This document shows, piece by piece, positions 16,892 to 29,608 of a DNA stretch of 64,000 nucleotides. Both the position numbers and the translations under genes were made by a program. Under the pieces are notes generated by a model. That model was not told where the DNA came from and ran no database searches. It saw only the letters and a list, made by a program, of their open reading frames with translations. Origin of the DNA: CAWBAT01 sp046331665 (GTDB taxonomy: Bacteria; Acidobacteriota; Terriglobia; Versatilivoradales; Versatilivoraceae); assembly GCA_046331665.1 (NCBI GenBank), contig JAXLQK010000016.1, positions 1-64,000 of the forward strand. The letters are read 5' to 3'. The first letter of the stretch is position 1. Each line of letters begins with the position of its first letter.

Positions 16892-18814
16892 TTGAATTCC
16901 ACAGCTAAGACAATCATTTTGTGGAGCATCTTACTTATTACTGGTGTTGTCTTGTGGCAGGTTGTGCAAAGAACACAAACAGCCAACGAGCAGGAGAAGA
17001 GCTTCTCTGAAATCATGAATAAGATCGACGACGGAAGTGTGCGAAGCGTCGAGATCATGGGAAGTGATGTCAAAGGGCAATTTAAGGACAACACGACCTT
17101 CAAAACCACAGTTCCAAATTATCCCGACTTTATCAAGATCCTGAGGGAAAAAGGGGTAGCCATCAAGGTTAAAGAGCCGACCCAAAGCCCTTGGTTTACG
17201 GCTTTGATTTCGTGGGCTCCTTTCATTCTCCTGATCGGGTTCTGGATCTTCTTCATGCGCCAAATGCAAAGTGGTGGAAATAAAGCGCTTTCTTTTGGAA
17301 AGAGCCGTGCAAAACTGCTGTCTTCACAGCAGAAGAAAGCCACTTTCAAGGATGTTGCCGGAGCGGAAGAAGCCAAGGAAGAGTTGCAGGAAATTATTGA
17401 ATTTTTGAAGGAACCCCAAAAATTTCAGAAATTGGGCGGAAGGATTCCTAAAGGAGTATTGCTGGTCGGACCTCCGGGAACGGGCAAGACGTTATTGGCC
17501 AGGGCGATTGCTGGCGAAGCCGGAGTCCCATTTTTTTCCATTAGCGGATCTGATTTCGTTGAAATGTTTGTCGGGGTCGGGGCCTCAAGAGTTCGCGACT
17601 TATTTGAACAGGGAAAGAAGAATGCCCCCTGCATCATTTTTATCGATGAAATTGATGCGGTCGGCCGGCACCGAGGCGCAGGTTTGGGCGGAGGCCACGA
17701 TGAGCGGGAGCAGACGTTGAATCAACTCCTGGTGGAAATGGATGGGTTCGAATCCAATGAAGGCGTCATTTTGATTGCGGCTACCAATCGTCCCGACGTG
17801 CTCGACCCGGCTCTCCTGCGGCCGGGCCGGTTTGACCGTCGCGTGATCGTTGCCCGCCCTGACGTGAAGGGGAGGGAGGGCATTCTGCGTGTCCATACCA
17901 AGAAAATCCCGTTGGCCGAAGATGTCGACATCAGCGTCTTGGCACGAGGCACACCGGGTTTCTCTGGAGCTGACCTGGCGAATTTGGTCAATGAAGCTGC
18001 CCTGAACGCGGCTCGCTACAATCAGCGCAGCGTCAACATGGCCGATTTTGAGGGGGCCAAAGACAAGGTTCTCATGGGGGTTGAGCGGAAATCTCTCATC
18101 ATCAGCGACGCTGAAAAAAGAAATACAGCGTACCACGAAGCAGGACATGCTTTGGTGGCGGCGATTCTGCCTCATGCCGACCCGCTGCACAAAGTCACGA
18201 TTATTCCGCGTGGGATGGCGTTGGGGGTGACGATGCAGCTGCCCACCGACGACAAGCACACCTACACCAAGGATTATTTGGAAAGTCAGATTGCGATCAT
18301 GATGGGTGGACGGCTCGCGGAAGAATTGTTTTTGGGTCACATGACCACGGGAGCCGGGAATGACATCGAGCAGGCGACTGAAATGGCACGGCGCATGGTG
18401 TGTGACTACGGAATGTCCTCTCTCGGACCGTTGACTTTCGGAAAGCGGGAAGAACAGATTTTCCTGGGTCGTGAAATTGCCCAACACCGTGACTATAGTG
18501 AAGACACGGCCATTCGAATTGATCAGGAGATTCGAAGATTCGTCAGTGAAGGGTATGAGAAAGCCAAGAAAATCTTGGAAGAAAACCGGGACACCCTGTC
18601 TCGCATCGCAGATACCTTGCTGGAGAAGGAAGTCCTCGATGCCAACGAGGTGTACATGATTATCAACAACCTCCCGTTGGAAGAGAAGGCCAGCTCCGTG
18701 TCCGCGTCTGAGAATGGGACTCCCGAGGAGCCTCCGAAGCAGGTTGTTCAGTCCCTGTCTCCCACTCGACCCACACTGGTTGATAAACAACGGGAAAAAC
18801 CGGCGCCTGCATAA
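16892..18814 (+). CDS. ftsH: ATP-dependent zinc metalloprotease FtsH
   Basis: 640 residues from the TTG at 16892, chosen because GGGAGGG precedes it and the protein then starts MNSTAKTIILW, as usual. An in-frame TTG at 16877 would lie upstream of that ribosome-binding site. TM1 is 7-25, a periplasmic loop follows, and TM2 is about 104-122. The AAA+ domain has Walker A GPPGTGKT (193-200), Walker B CIIFIDEIDAVG (247-258) and the second region of homology ATNRPDVLDPALLRPGRFDRR. The zinc protease motif is HEAGH (415-419). It degrades misfolded and regulatory membrane proteins. The Pro-rich tail is typical. Intact. Confidence 0.97.
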   Translation: MNSTAKTIILWSILLITGVVLWQVVQRTQTANEQEKSFSEIMNKIDDGSVRSVEIMGSDVKGQFKDNTTFKTTVPNYPDFIKILREKGVAIKVKEPTQSPWFTALISWAPFILLIGFWIFFMRQMQSGGNKALSFGKSRAKLLSSQQKKATFKDVAGAEEAKEELQEIIEFLKEPQKFQKLGGRIPKGVLLVGPPGTGKTLLARAIAGEAGVPFFSISGSDFVEMFVGVGASRVRDLFEQGKKNAPCIIFIDEIDAVGRHRGAGLGGGHDEREQTLNQLLVEMDGFESNEGVILIAATNRPDVLDPALLRPGRFDRRVIVARPDVKGREGILRVHTKKIPLAEDVDISVLARGTPGFSGADLANLVNEAALNAARYNQRSVNMADFEGAKDKVLMGVERKSLIISDAEKRNTAYHEAGHALVAAILPHADPLHKVTIIPRGMALGVTMQLPTDDKHTYTKDYLESQIAIMMGGRLAEELFLGHMTTGAGNDIEQATEMARRMVCDYGMSSLGPLTFGKREEQIFLGREIAQHRDYSEDTAIRIDQEIRRFVSEGYEKAKKILEENRDTLSRIADTLLEKEVLDANEVYMIINNLPLEEKASSVSASENGTPEEPPKQVVQSLSPTRPTLVDKQREKPAPA

Positions 18815-18914
18815 CTCCTCACGATCGGCTCGGTAATTCAGCATGTTACGCAGGTTGTAATTCTTTCCTGTCGAAGACGACTCTTTATCTGCTGTTTGCA
18901 GGATCCTTCCCAAG

Positions 18915-18936
18915 CCGGGACAAAGCGTCCCGGTTA
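18915..18936 (+). terminator. possible weak terminator between ftsH and folP
   Basis: A perfect 7-bp GC stem CCGGGAC, loop AAAGC, GTCCCGG, followed only by TTATT. It could end part of the ftsH transcript; the short T tract makes this uncertain. Confidence 0.35.
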
Positions 18937-18966
18937 TTCCCTCAGCGTGGATTTTTGGAAGATCTG

Positions 18967-19836
18967 ATGGCGGTCCGTACCCAGTTTGTTGTGCATCTCC
19001 CGTCACGCAAGCTGTTGCTGGGCCAGCGGACACTCATTATGGGGATCTTGAATGTGACCCCCGATTCGTTCTTCGATGGGGGAAGATATCTGCGAAGTTC
19101 CGATGCGGTGGCGCGAGGGCTCCAGATGGAGGAAGATGGAGCGGACTTGATTGATGTGGGAGGGGAATCGACCCGGCCCCCGCACCGGCAGGTCCTGCCG
19201 GCCCACGAAGAAATCCAACGTGTAATTCCCGTCATCGAAGCCTTGAAGAAGCGAGTCCAGATTCCCATCGCCATCGATACTTACAAGAGTGCGGTGGCCG
19301 AAGCGGCGGTAGCGGCAGGTGCGGAGCTCTTGAACGATATCGGAGGGTTTCGTTTGGACTCCCAACTCCCGAGCCTGGTGGCACGCACCAGAATTGGAGT
19401 CATCCTGATGCACTCACGCGGAAAGTCGACGCATCTTCATTCGGCCCCTGGTGTCAAGAACATCGTCCGGTCTGTCTTGGAGAGCCTGGAGAGATCGATT
19501 GGCAAAGCCCTCAAAGCCGGGATCCGGCGTCAACAGCTGATCGCCGACCCCGGCCTGGGTTTTGGGAAACGGGCCGAAGACAACTGGCTTTTGTTGAAGC
19601 ATCTCGGGCAGTTCCAGCGGCTGGACGTTCCGCTGCTGGTTGGGGCGTCGAGAAAATCATTTATCGGGAACCGGCTGGGAGAAGCCGTCGAGGGCCGCTT
19701 GATCGGGAGTTTGGCTTGTGCGAGTATCGCAGTACTGGGTGGAGCGCATATCCTGCGCGTCCATGACGTGAAAGACACGGTGCAACTGGCCCGAGTCTGT
19801 GACTTGATGTTCAACCCCGGCGGTAGAGTTTCATGA
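18967..19836 (+). CDS. folP: dihydropteroate synthase
   Basis: 289 residues from the ATG at 18967, preceded by GGAAG; the in-frame TTG at 18955 is less likely. TIM-barrel signatures: IMGILNVTPDSFFDGG, DLIDVGGESTRPP, PIAIDTYKSAVAEAA, and the C-terminal LVGASRKSFIG pterin/phosphate-binding loop. It joins dihydropterin pyrophosphate with p-aminobenzoate in folate synthesis and is the target of sulfonamides. The stop overlaps the cdaA start (ATGA). Confidence 0.95.
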   Translation: MAVRTQFVVHLPSRKLLLGQRTLIMGILNVTPDSFFDGGRYLRSSDAVARGLQMEEDGADLIDVGGESTRPPHRQVLPAHEEIQRVIPVIEALKKRVQIPIAIDTYKSAVAEAAVAAGAELLNDIGGFRLDSQLPSLVARTRIGVILMHSRGKSTHLHSAPGVKNIVRSVLESLERSIGKALKAGIRRQQLIADPGLGFGKRAEDNWLLLKHLGQFQRLDVPLLVGASRKSFIGNRLGEAVEGRLIGSLACASIAVLGGAHILRVHDVKDTVQLARVCDLMFNPGGRVS

Positions 19837-20648
19837 ACCTCATCGAGATTCTCAGCCTTGAAAAGCTGACGCCCTACGCGATTCTGGATATCCTGATCGT
19901 CAGCGTGCTGATTTATCAATTGCTGATTTTGATTCGCGGCACGCGCGCCGTTCAAATGGCTCTTGGCGTTGGTGTCCTGGTCATTTTCTTTTACATCACG
20001 CGCTGGCTTCGCCTGGAAACGGTGCAATGGATTCTCACGAATATGCTGCCCTACATCGGATTTGGAATCATTGTGCTGTTTTCGGCGGAAATTCGGAGAG
20101 CCCTGGCCAATATCGGGAAGAACCCGCTATTGCGTCGATTTTCGCAAAATTCTTTTGTGGAAACGTACGACGATATCGTGTTGGCGGCCACAACCCTGGC
20201 GTCGCAACGCATCGGGGCCTTGATTGTTCTTGAACGGGAAATCGGATTGAAGAATTACATCGACAGCGGAATACGGGTGGATGCAGCCCTCTCTTACGAC
20301 CTCCTGGTGGCCATTTTTGCGCCGGGTGCCCCCTTGCATGACGGGGCCGTGATCATCCAGAAAGAACGGATTGCGGCAGCTGCCTGCTTCCTACCCTTGA
20401 CAGTCAACCCCATCCTGAGCAAAGAACTGGGGACCCGCCATCGGGCGGCGATCGGTGTCACCGAGGAATCCGATGCCGTCGTGGTGGTCGTCTCCGAAGA
20501 GAGCGGAATCATTTCTCTGGTGAGAAGCGGACAGATTGAGCGAACTCTCGACGGCGAGATGCTGCGCGATCGACTTGAAAGCATCTTTGAAAGCAGACAT
20601 GGCATGGACCAGGCGGAGTTGGCACCAAGCCTCCCGGAGGAGAAGTGA
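19833..20648 (+). CDS. cdaA: diadenylate cyclase (membrane CdaA type)
   Basis: 271 residues. Three N-terminal hydrophobic helices (about 17-35, 40-57, 70-85) anchor a DisA_N catalytic domain with the two defining motifs DGA (170-172, in PLHDGAVII) and RHRAA (202-206). It makes cyclic di-AMP from two ATP; this messenger controls K+ uptake, osmotic balance and wall stress. The ATG overlaps folP and the gene is followed by cdaR and glmM, the classic CdaA-CdaR-GlmM locus in which both partners modulate cyclase activity. Confidence 0.96.
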   Translation: MNLIEILSLEKLTPYAILDILIVSVLIYQLLILIRGTRAVQMALGVGVLVIFFYITRWLRLETVQWILTNMLPYIGFGIIVLFSAEIRRALANIGKNPLLRRFSQNSFVETYDDIVLAATTLASQRIGALIVLEREIGLKNYIDSGIRVDAALSYDLLVAIFAPGAPLHDGAVIIQKERIAAAACFLPLTVNPILSKELGTRHRAAIGVTEESDAVVVVVSEESGIISLVRSGQIERTLDGEMLRDRLESIFESRHGMDQAELAPSLPEEK

Positions 20649-21370
20649 CCCGTTTTCTCATGATGTTTCGGAATCTCCTTTTCAGGAATTTTTCGCTAAA
20701 GCTGACGTCCTTGTTGTTGTCCATGCTTCTGTGGATTGCGCTCAATGGAGAGCCTAAATCGGAAGTGGGATTCAAGGTGCCCCTGGAGTTCCGCAACACG
20801 CCTCCCAAGGTCGAAATTCTTTCCGATTCCGTGAACATGGTGGATATCCGGGTGCTGGCTTCGTCAAGCCTGGTCAAGCGGATCAATCCCGCAGAAATCA
20901 GTGCCACGGTGAACTTGTCGAATTGGAGTCTTGGAGAGCGGACGTATCAACTGAGCGGGGACAATATCCGGCTTCCATTCGGGGCGACCGTTACCAAGAT
21001 TACGCCCAACAAAATCCGACTGCGCTTTGAACCAACCCATGAGAAATCCGTTGAAATTCGCCCCCGTATTGTCGGCCGGCCAGCCGCTGGATATGCGGTG
21101 GCTTCTGTCCGTAGTACACCCTCCGGGACAATCATCGAGGGACCCGCCAGCCATCTCGAAAATATTGAATTTGTCTATACAGATAGTGTCGATATTACCG
21201 ATCGATATTCCAAGGTGGACCGCAATGTTCAGGTCTATGCGGAAGACCCCATCGTTCGCCTCGCCAAACAGTTCGAAGTCCATGTTGAAGTTGACATTGT
21301 AGCGAAGGCAGAGCAGGCGGCCCGTGGGTCGGAAAAAGAACAGCACCCGAGACTAAAGACAGGAAAGTGA
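20645..21370 (+). CDS. cdaR: CdaR/YbbR-domain regulator of diadenylate cyclase
   Basis: 241 residues from a GTG that overlaps the cdaA stop (GTGA) and follows a strong GGAGGAG. One N-terminal TM helix (about 17-33, FSLKLTSLLLSMLLWIAL) is followed by YbbR repeats, with the recurring pattern VPLEFRNTPPKVEI ... VDIRVLASSS ... GYAVASVRSTPSGTIIEGP. The protein faces the periplasm and modulates CdaA. Its position between cdaA and glmM is the conserved arrangement. Confidence 0.88.
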   Translation: MTRFLMMFRNLLFRNFSLKLTSLLLSMLLWIALNGEPKSEVGFKVPLEFRNTPPKVEILSDSVNMVDIRVLASSSLVKRINPAEISATVNLSNWSLGERTYQLSGDNIRLPFGATVTKITPNKIRLRFEPTHEKSVEIRPRIVGRPAAGYAVASVRSTPSGTIIEGPASHLENIEFVYTDSVDITDRYSKVDRNVQVYAEDPIVRLAKQFEVHVEVDIVAKAEQAARGSEKEQHPRLKTGK

Positions 21371-21377
21371 ACCCATC

Positions 21378-22739
21378 ATGAAGCGAAGACTCTTTGGAAC
21401 CGACGGGATTCGCGGGGAGGCCGGTTCGTTTCCCCTCGATTCAGACACGATCAGAAAGGTCGGGATCGCACTGGCTGTTGCTCTGCGGAATGGCGGGCAG
21501 GCCAACTTGAAGGTGGCTATTGGCCGCGATACTCGGGAATCCGGAAACTGGATTACCCGGGACTTGCTGGAGGCCATCACTTCCTGTGGCGCGGAGGTTG
21601 TATGGGATCTGGGCGTCATCACCACGCCAGGACTGGCCTACTTAACACGCCATCATGCCTTTGACCTCGGCATCATGATTTCAGCCTCCCACAATCCTTA
21701 CCAGGACAATGGCATCAAGGTTTTCGGCTCCAATGGCACCAAGCTTTCTGATGAAAAGGAATTAGAAATTGAAGAGCTCGTCTTCAAAGAAGTGGGGGGC
21801 TCTTCGGCTTCGTCCATTTCAGCGGCGGAGAGAACCGGCGCCATCCAAACAGCGGATCGTAGCGAAGAGTATCTGGGGTTTTTGACCTCCCGCGTTGGGG
21901 AAAACTTGAGTGCTTTTCGAGTGGGCTTGGATGTGGCTCACGGGGCCGCCTATTCGATTGCCCCTCGCCTGTTTCAGCGGCTGGGGGCCCGGGTTGAGGT
22001 TCTCAGTGACCAGCCGGATGGGAAAAATATCAATGAAAATTGCGGCTCCCTTCATCTGGATTCCCTGCGCCGATTGGTTCTCGAGAAAGGATTGGATTAT
22101 GGCGTGGCATTTGATGGGGATGCCGACCGGTCTTTATTTGTGACTTCGGAAGGGAAAATTTTTGATGGCGATTGCGTCCTTTTTGCCCTGGCCCAGGAAT
22201 TTTCAGAGAAAGGTCAACTGAAGGCTCATTCGGTGGTTGGGACGGTAATGAGTAACTTTGCGCTGGAACTTGCGTTGCGACGAAAAAATATTCGCCTCGT
22301 CCGGGCAGCCGTCGGCGATCGCTATGTCCTGGAGGAAATGAATCGGATCGGGGCTAATCTAGGGGGAGAACCTTCCGGACACATTCTCCTACGGGATCAT
22401 CATACGACAGGCGATGGTTGTCTCACGGCGGCCTCCATCGCAGGGCTGATGGCCCGCCGCCGCTGCAGTCTGCAATCCCTTATTGTCGGATTTCAGCCGT
22501 TTCCGCAACTGTTGGATGGTTTGCGCGTGAAACAAAAAATTCCTCTGGAAGAGTCTGAAGAGATGACAAGCTTCATTCGTTCGGCCGAAGAGCGTCTGCA
22601 GGGAGAAGGCCGGATCGTCGTTCGTTATTCAGGCACCGAACCCCTGTTGCGCATCATGGCGGAAGGCCCGGATGCGGAGCTGGTCCGAAACATCGTGGGG
22701 GACCTCAAGCTGCAATTTGCCAGCGTTTTGGGCTCGTGA
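21378..22739 (+). CDS. glmM: phosphoglucosamine mutase
   Basis: 453 residues. It opens RLFGTDGIRG. The phosphorylated active-site Ser104 lies in ISASHNPYQDNG, the metal loop is FDGDADRSLF, the sugar loop is GGEPSGHILL, and the phosphate loop is RYSGTEPLLRIM. It interconverts glucosamine-6- and -1-phosphate for UDP-GlcNAc, the wall precursor. In other bacteria GlmM also inhibits CdaA by direct contact, and this gene closes the cdaA-cdaR-glmM set (7 bp after cdaR). No clear terminator separates it from the rRNA promoter 65 bp later. Confidence 0.96.
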   Translation: MKRRLFGTDGIRGEAGSFPLDSDTIRKVGIALAVALRNGGQANLKVAIGRDTRESGNWITRDLLEAITSCGAEVVWDLGVITTPGLAYLTRHHAFDLGIMISASHNPYQDNGIKVFGSNGTKLSDEKELEIEELVFKEVGGSSASSISAAERTGAIQTADRSEEYLGFLTSRVGENLSAFRVGLDVAHGAAYSIAPRLFQRLGARVEVLSDQPDGKNINENCGSLHLDSLRRLVLEKGLDYGVAFDGDADRSLFVTSEGKIFDGDCVLFALAQEFSEKGQLKAHSVVGTVMSNFALELALRRKNIRLVRAAVGDRYVLEEMNRIGANLGGEPSGHILLRDHHTTGDGCLTAASIAGLMARRRCSLQSLIVGFQPFPQLLDGLRVKQKIPLEESEEMTSFIRSAEERLQGEGRIVVRYSGTEPLLRIMAEGPDAELVRNIVGDLKLQFASVLGS

Positions 22740-22804
22740 GCAGGAGCCCCCGAACGATTAATTTTTTTTACTGGAAATAGTTGTCAATTGGAGCTAAAAA
22801 AGTA

Positions 22805-22834
22805 TTGACAGCTCAAAGTCGGGTAGCGTATATT
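22805..22834 (+). promoter_or_regulatory. rRNA operon promoter
   Basis: TTGACA (22805-22810) and TATATT (22829-22834) with an 18-bp spacer, preceded by an A/T-rich segment resembling an UP element and followed by a GC-rich discriminator (CTCCGGGC) typical of stringently controlled rRNA promoters. Confidence 0.8.
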
Positions 22835-22853
22835 CTCCGGGCTTTAAGCATGA

Positions 22854-22865
22854 GTTCTTTGACAA
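22854..22865 (+). promoter_or_regulatory. boxA antitermination site in the rRNA leader
   Basis: GTTCTTTGACAA matches the bacterial boxA consensus that binds NusB/NusE. The same 12-mer recurs at 24969-24980, just before 23S. Confidence 0.7.
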
Positions 22866-22932
22866 CTGTGTAAGATAAGCCTTTTAAGATTCTTTTGAGT
22901 CAGTTCTCGACGGTTTTTTTTAAGATCAAATT

Positions 22933-24456
<1,524 letters not shown>

Positions 24457-24634
24457 GAGTAACCCCTTTAAGTCTCTCGTGGATTTAGAGGGTCCGCCGA
24501 GAATCCTCATTAGGTTTTAAGGGGCTTTCTTACACGGCTCAAAGATGGTACCTTGAGCTCTGGGTCTTGAGCTTGATTTCAACCATCTGCATTTGGAGTC
24601 CTTAAGGATTTCACGTTGAAGTCAGGTGGAATCT

Positions 24635-24711
<77 letters not shown>

Positions 24712-24717
24712 GCGAGA

Positions 24718-24820
24718 ATTGCGGATTGGCGATTGCCGATTAAGGGTTGGACGTCAGAGAATACGACGAATCGGCAAATCGAAATGTCACGTATTGAATC
24801 CACAATCGTAAATCTGCAAT
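24718..24820 (+). repeat. long inverted repeat in the spacer between tRNA-Ile and tRNA-Ala
   Basis: Two nested arm pairs fold this spacer: ATTGCGGATT (24718-24727) with AATCTGCAAT (24811-24820, one mismatch), and GATTGCCGATT (24731-24741) with AATCGGCAAATC (24769-24780, one bulge). It could be an RNA-processing helix or an inserted repeat. Confidence 0.5.
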
Positions 24821-24827
24821 CGGACGG

Positions 24828-24903
24828 GGGGCTGTAGCTCAGCTGGGAGAGCACCTGCTTTGCAAGCAGGGGGTCACGAGTTCGATCCTCGTCAGCTCCA
24901 CCA
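24828..24903 (+). tRNA. tRNA-Ala (UGC)
   Basis: 76 nt: acceptor GGGGCTG/CAGCTCC with the alanine identity pair G3-U70, anticodon stem CCTGC/GCAGG with anticodon TGC, T loop TTCGATC, and encoded CCA. Confidence 0.97.
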
Positions 24904-24968
24904 TTGTTCGTTCTTAGGCGTTCAAGTCGCCTTGAGCGTCTAAGAACTAGCGATGATTGCTAGTTGCT

Positions 24969-24980
24969 GTTCTTTGACAA
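24969..24980 (+). promoter_or_regulatory. second boxA antitermination site, before 23S
   Basis: GTTCTTTGACAA, identical to the leader copy at 22854-22865, lies 40 bp before 23S, the usual place for the spacer boxA. Confidence 0.65.
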
Positions 24981-25020
24981 TTGAATCCTCATTAAACAAG
25001 TTCGACTCATAACCTTTAGT

Positions 25021-27977
<2,957 letters not shown>

Positions 27978-28081
27978 ACTATTTTGTTTTTCTAAAGAGT
28001 GGGAGGATGCTTCTTCCGAAGCCCCTCCCGTCTCTTGAAGTTTTGTACTTATATGTAAGATGAGGATTCAATTTTGAATTT

Positions 28082-28098
28082 GCCCCGCTGGGCGGGGC
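28082..28098 (+). other. GC hairpin between 23S and 5S
   Basis: A perfect 7-bp stem GCCCCGC-TGG-GCGGGGC directly before 5S. No T tract follows, so it is probably a processing structure rather than a terminator. Confidence 0.45.
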
Positions 28099-28101
28099 TC
28101 T

Positions 28102-28219
28102 TCCCGGTGATTCTGGCGAGGGGGTCACACCCGTTCCCATCCCGAACACGGTAGTTAAGCCCCTCAGCGCCGATGGTACTGCCCGGGTAACTGGGTGGGA
28201 GAGTAGGTCGTTGCCGGGA
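28102..28219 (+). rRNA. rrf: 5S ribosomal RNA
   Basis: 118 nt. Terminal helix TCCCGG...CCGGGA; conserved CCCGTTCCCATCCCGAACACGG and GGTACTGCCCGGGTAACTGGGTGGGAGAGTAGG-type loops (key blocks at 28129-28150 and 28173-28207). Confidence 0.95.
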
Positions 28220-28230
28220 TTTCTTCTCAA

Positions 28231-28258
28231 AGCCTCGATGAAAATCGAGGCTTTTTTC
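28231..28258 (+). terminator. rRNA operon terminator
   Basis: Stem AGCCTCGAT / ATCGAGGCT (9 bp) with loop GAAA, followed by TTTTTCTT, 11 bases after 5S. Confidence 0.9.
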
Positions 28259-28437
28259 TTTGGTATTCAGTGATTTGTGCTTGAGCTTCATCAACCGGCA
28301 TCGAGCTCGGAGACTGAAAAATCGAACCGGCAGTTCTACCAGAAGATTTAGCAGCGAGGGTCAGGCGTCTTTCGAGATGCCGGACAACTCTCCGCCGTTC
28401 CGAATCGTCTAATTCTCCAAGATTTCGGAGGTGTGTC

Positions 28438-29261
28438 ATGAAACTTAAGTTACAGTTCCTCCTGTGGTTCGGCCTGCTGGGGCTCCTCCCGGCCGTTGGC
28501 GCTGCCTCGGACCAGCCAACGACGCCAGGCCTTCGCAAGGAACCCCTCCGATTCCGGCGGAGGAAATTATTCGTAAGTTTGCGGCCAAGGAAGAAGAATT
28601 TCGCAGAGCCCGTGACAAGTACACCTATCGACAAACAGTGGCCATGGATGTCCTCACCCCCGACGGGAGAAAAACTGGCGAACAGTATTTTGTGTTGTCT
28701 GACATCTTGTTCGATGACAAGGGACGCCGCGTGGAAAAAGTGGTGAAGGCACCTCCCAGCACCCTCGAACATATCATTCTGACTCCGGAAGATTTGCAAG
28801 ACATTCAGAATATTTATCCCTTCGTGCTGACCACCGATAGCATTGAGAAGTACAATCTCACCTATCTCGGAAAAGAGAAGATCGATGAGATCGACTGTTA
28901 TGTCTTCGATGTATCTCCCAAGCGCCTGGAGGGTGAGGAGCGGTATTTTGAGGGAAAGATCTGGGTGGATGATCAAGACCTGCAAATCGTCAAAACCTTT
29001 GGGAAAACGGTTTATCAGGTAACGAGGAAGACTCGTGAACAGCGCTTCCCTCGTTTTGAAACTTACCGAGGCAATGTGGACGGAAAATATTGGTTCCCCA
29101 TTTATACCAAGGCTGACGATACCTTGCATTTTTCCAACGGAAACGACATCCGCATCCGTGAAGTTGTGAAGTATGAGAATTACAAGCGATTTGAAGCCGA
29201 AGTCAAAATTACCGTGGCAGATGAAGGTTCGACGGAGGAGAAAAAGACTCCTCCCAAATAA
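28438..29261 (+). CDS. exported LolA-like (outer-membrane lipoprotein-sorting type) protein, one frameshift
   Basis: The signal peptide MKLKLQFLLWFGLLGLLP is in one frame (from ATG 28438, after GGAGGTGTGTC). The mature protein (PPIPAEEIIRKFAAKEEEF ... YTYRQTVAMDVL ... WVDDQDLQIVKTFGKTV ... FPIYTKADDTLHF) is in another frame. One extra C in CCCC at 28543-28546 would join them into about 275 residues (KEPPPIPAEE). The mature part looks like the LolA/LppX half-barrel group, which carries or sorts lipoproteins or lipids in the periplasm. That is a fold-level guess from the beta-rich pattern and the 'WVDxxDLQIVK' motif. It is the first gene after the rRNA operon. Confidence 0.65.
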
Positions 29262-29608
29262 TCCATCTCGAGTATTATAAAATCTTCGTTCATTTTGCCA
29301 TGGGGCCTGTTAAGCGAGCGGGAACCCCACTCCAGATTCCTCTCCCCAATTCCCAATTTATGCCCCTCTGGTGGGCCCGTCTTTGTTACTGTGGCTGGAT
29401 CGTGAGAATCTCAGTTCATCGATTCGAGTAGCCCCATCATTCAGCCTCCCTCCGCGTGGTAGAAAAGTGTGGGAATTTCCCCGTTAAACCCTGCGCTCTC
29501 AGGCTACTGCCGCCGTTCTTAGCCGAATACTTGCTGACGATTCCTTACCGAACAGGTATACTGATGTCTCCCCGAGAGCCTAATTCTCAATCCGGAAGGA
29601 CTTCAGCC

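Noticed and set aside
17600..19033. 477-codon open frame on the minus strand
   Set aside because: Antisense to ftsH, which has every catalytic motif; composition is not protein-like.
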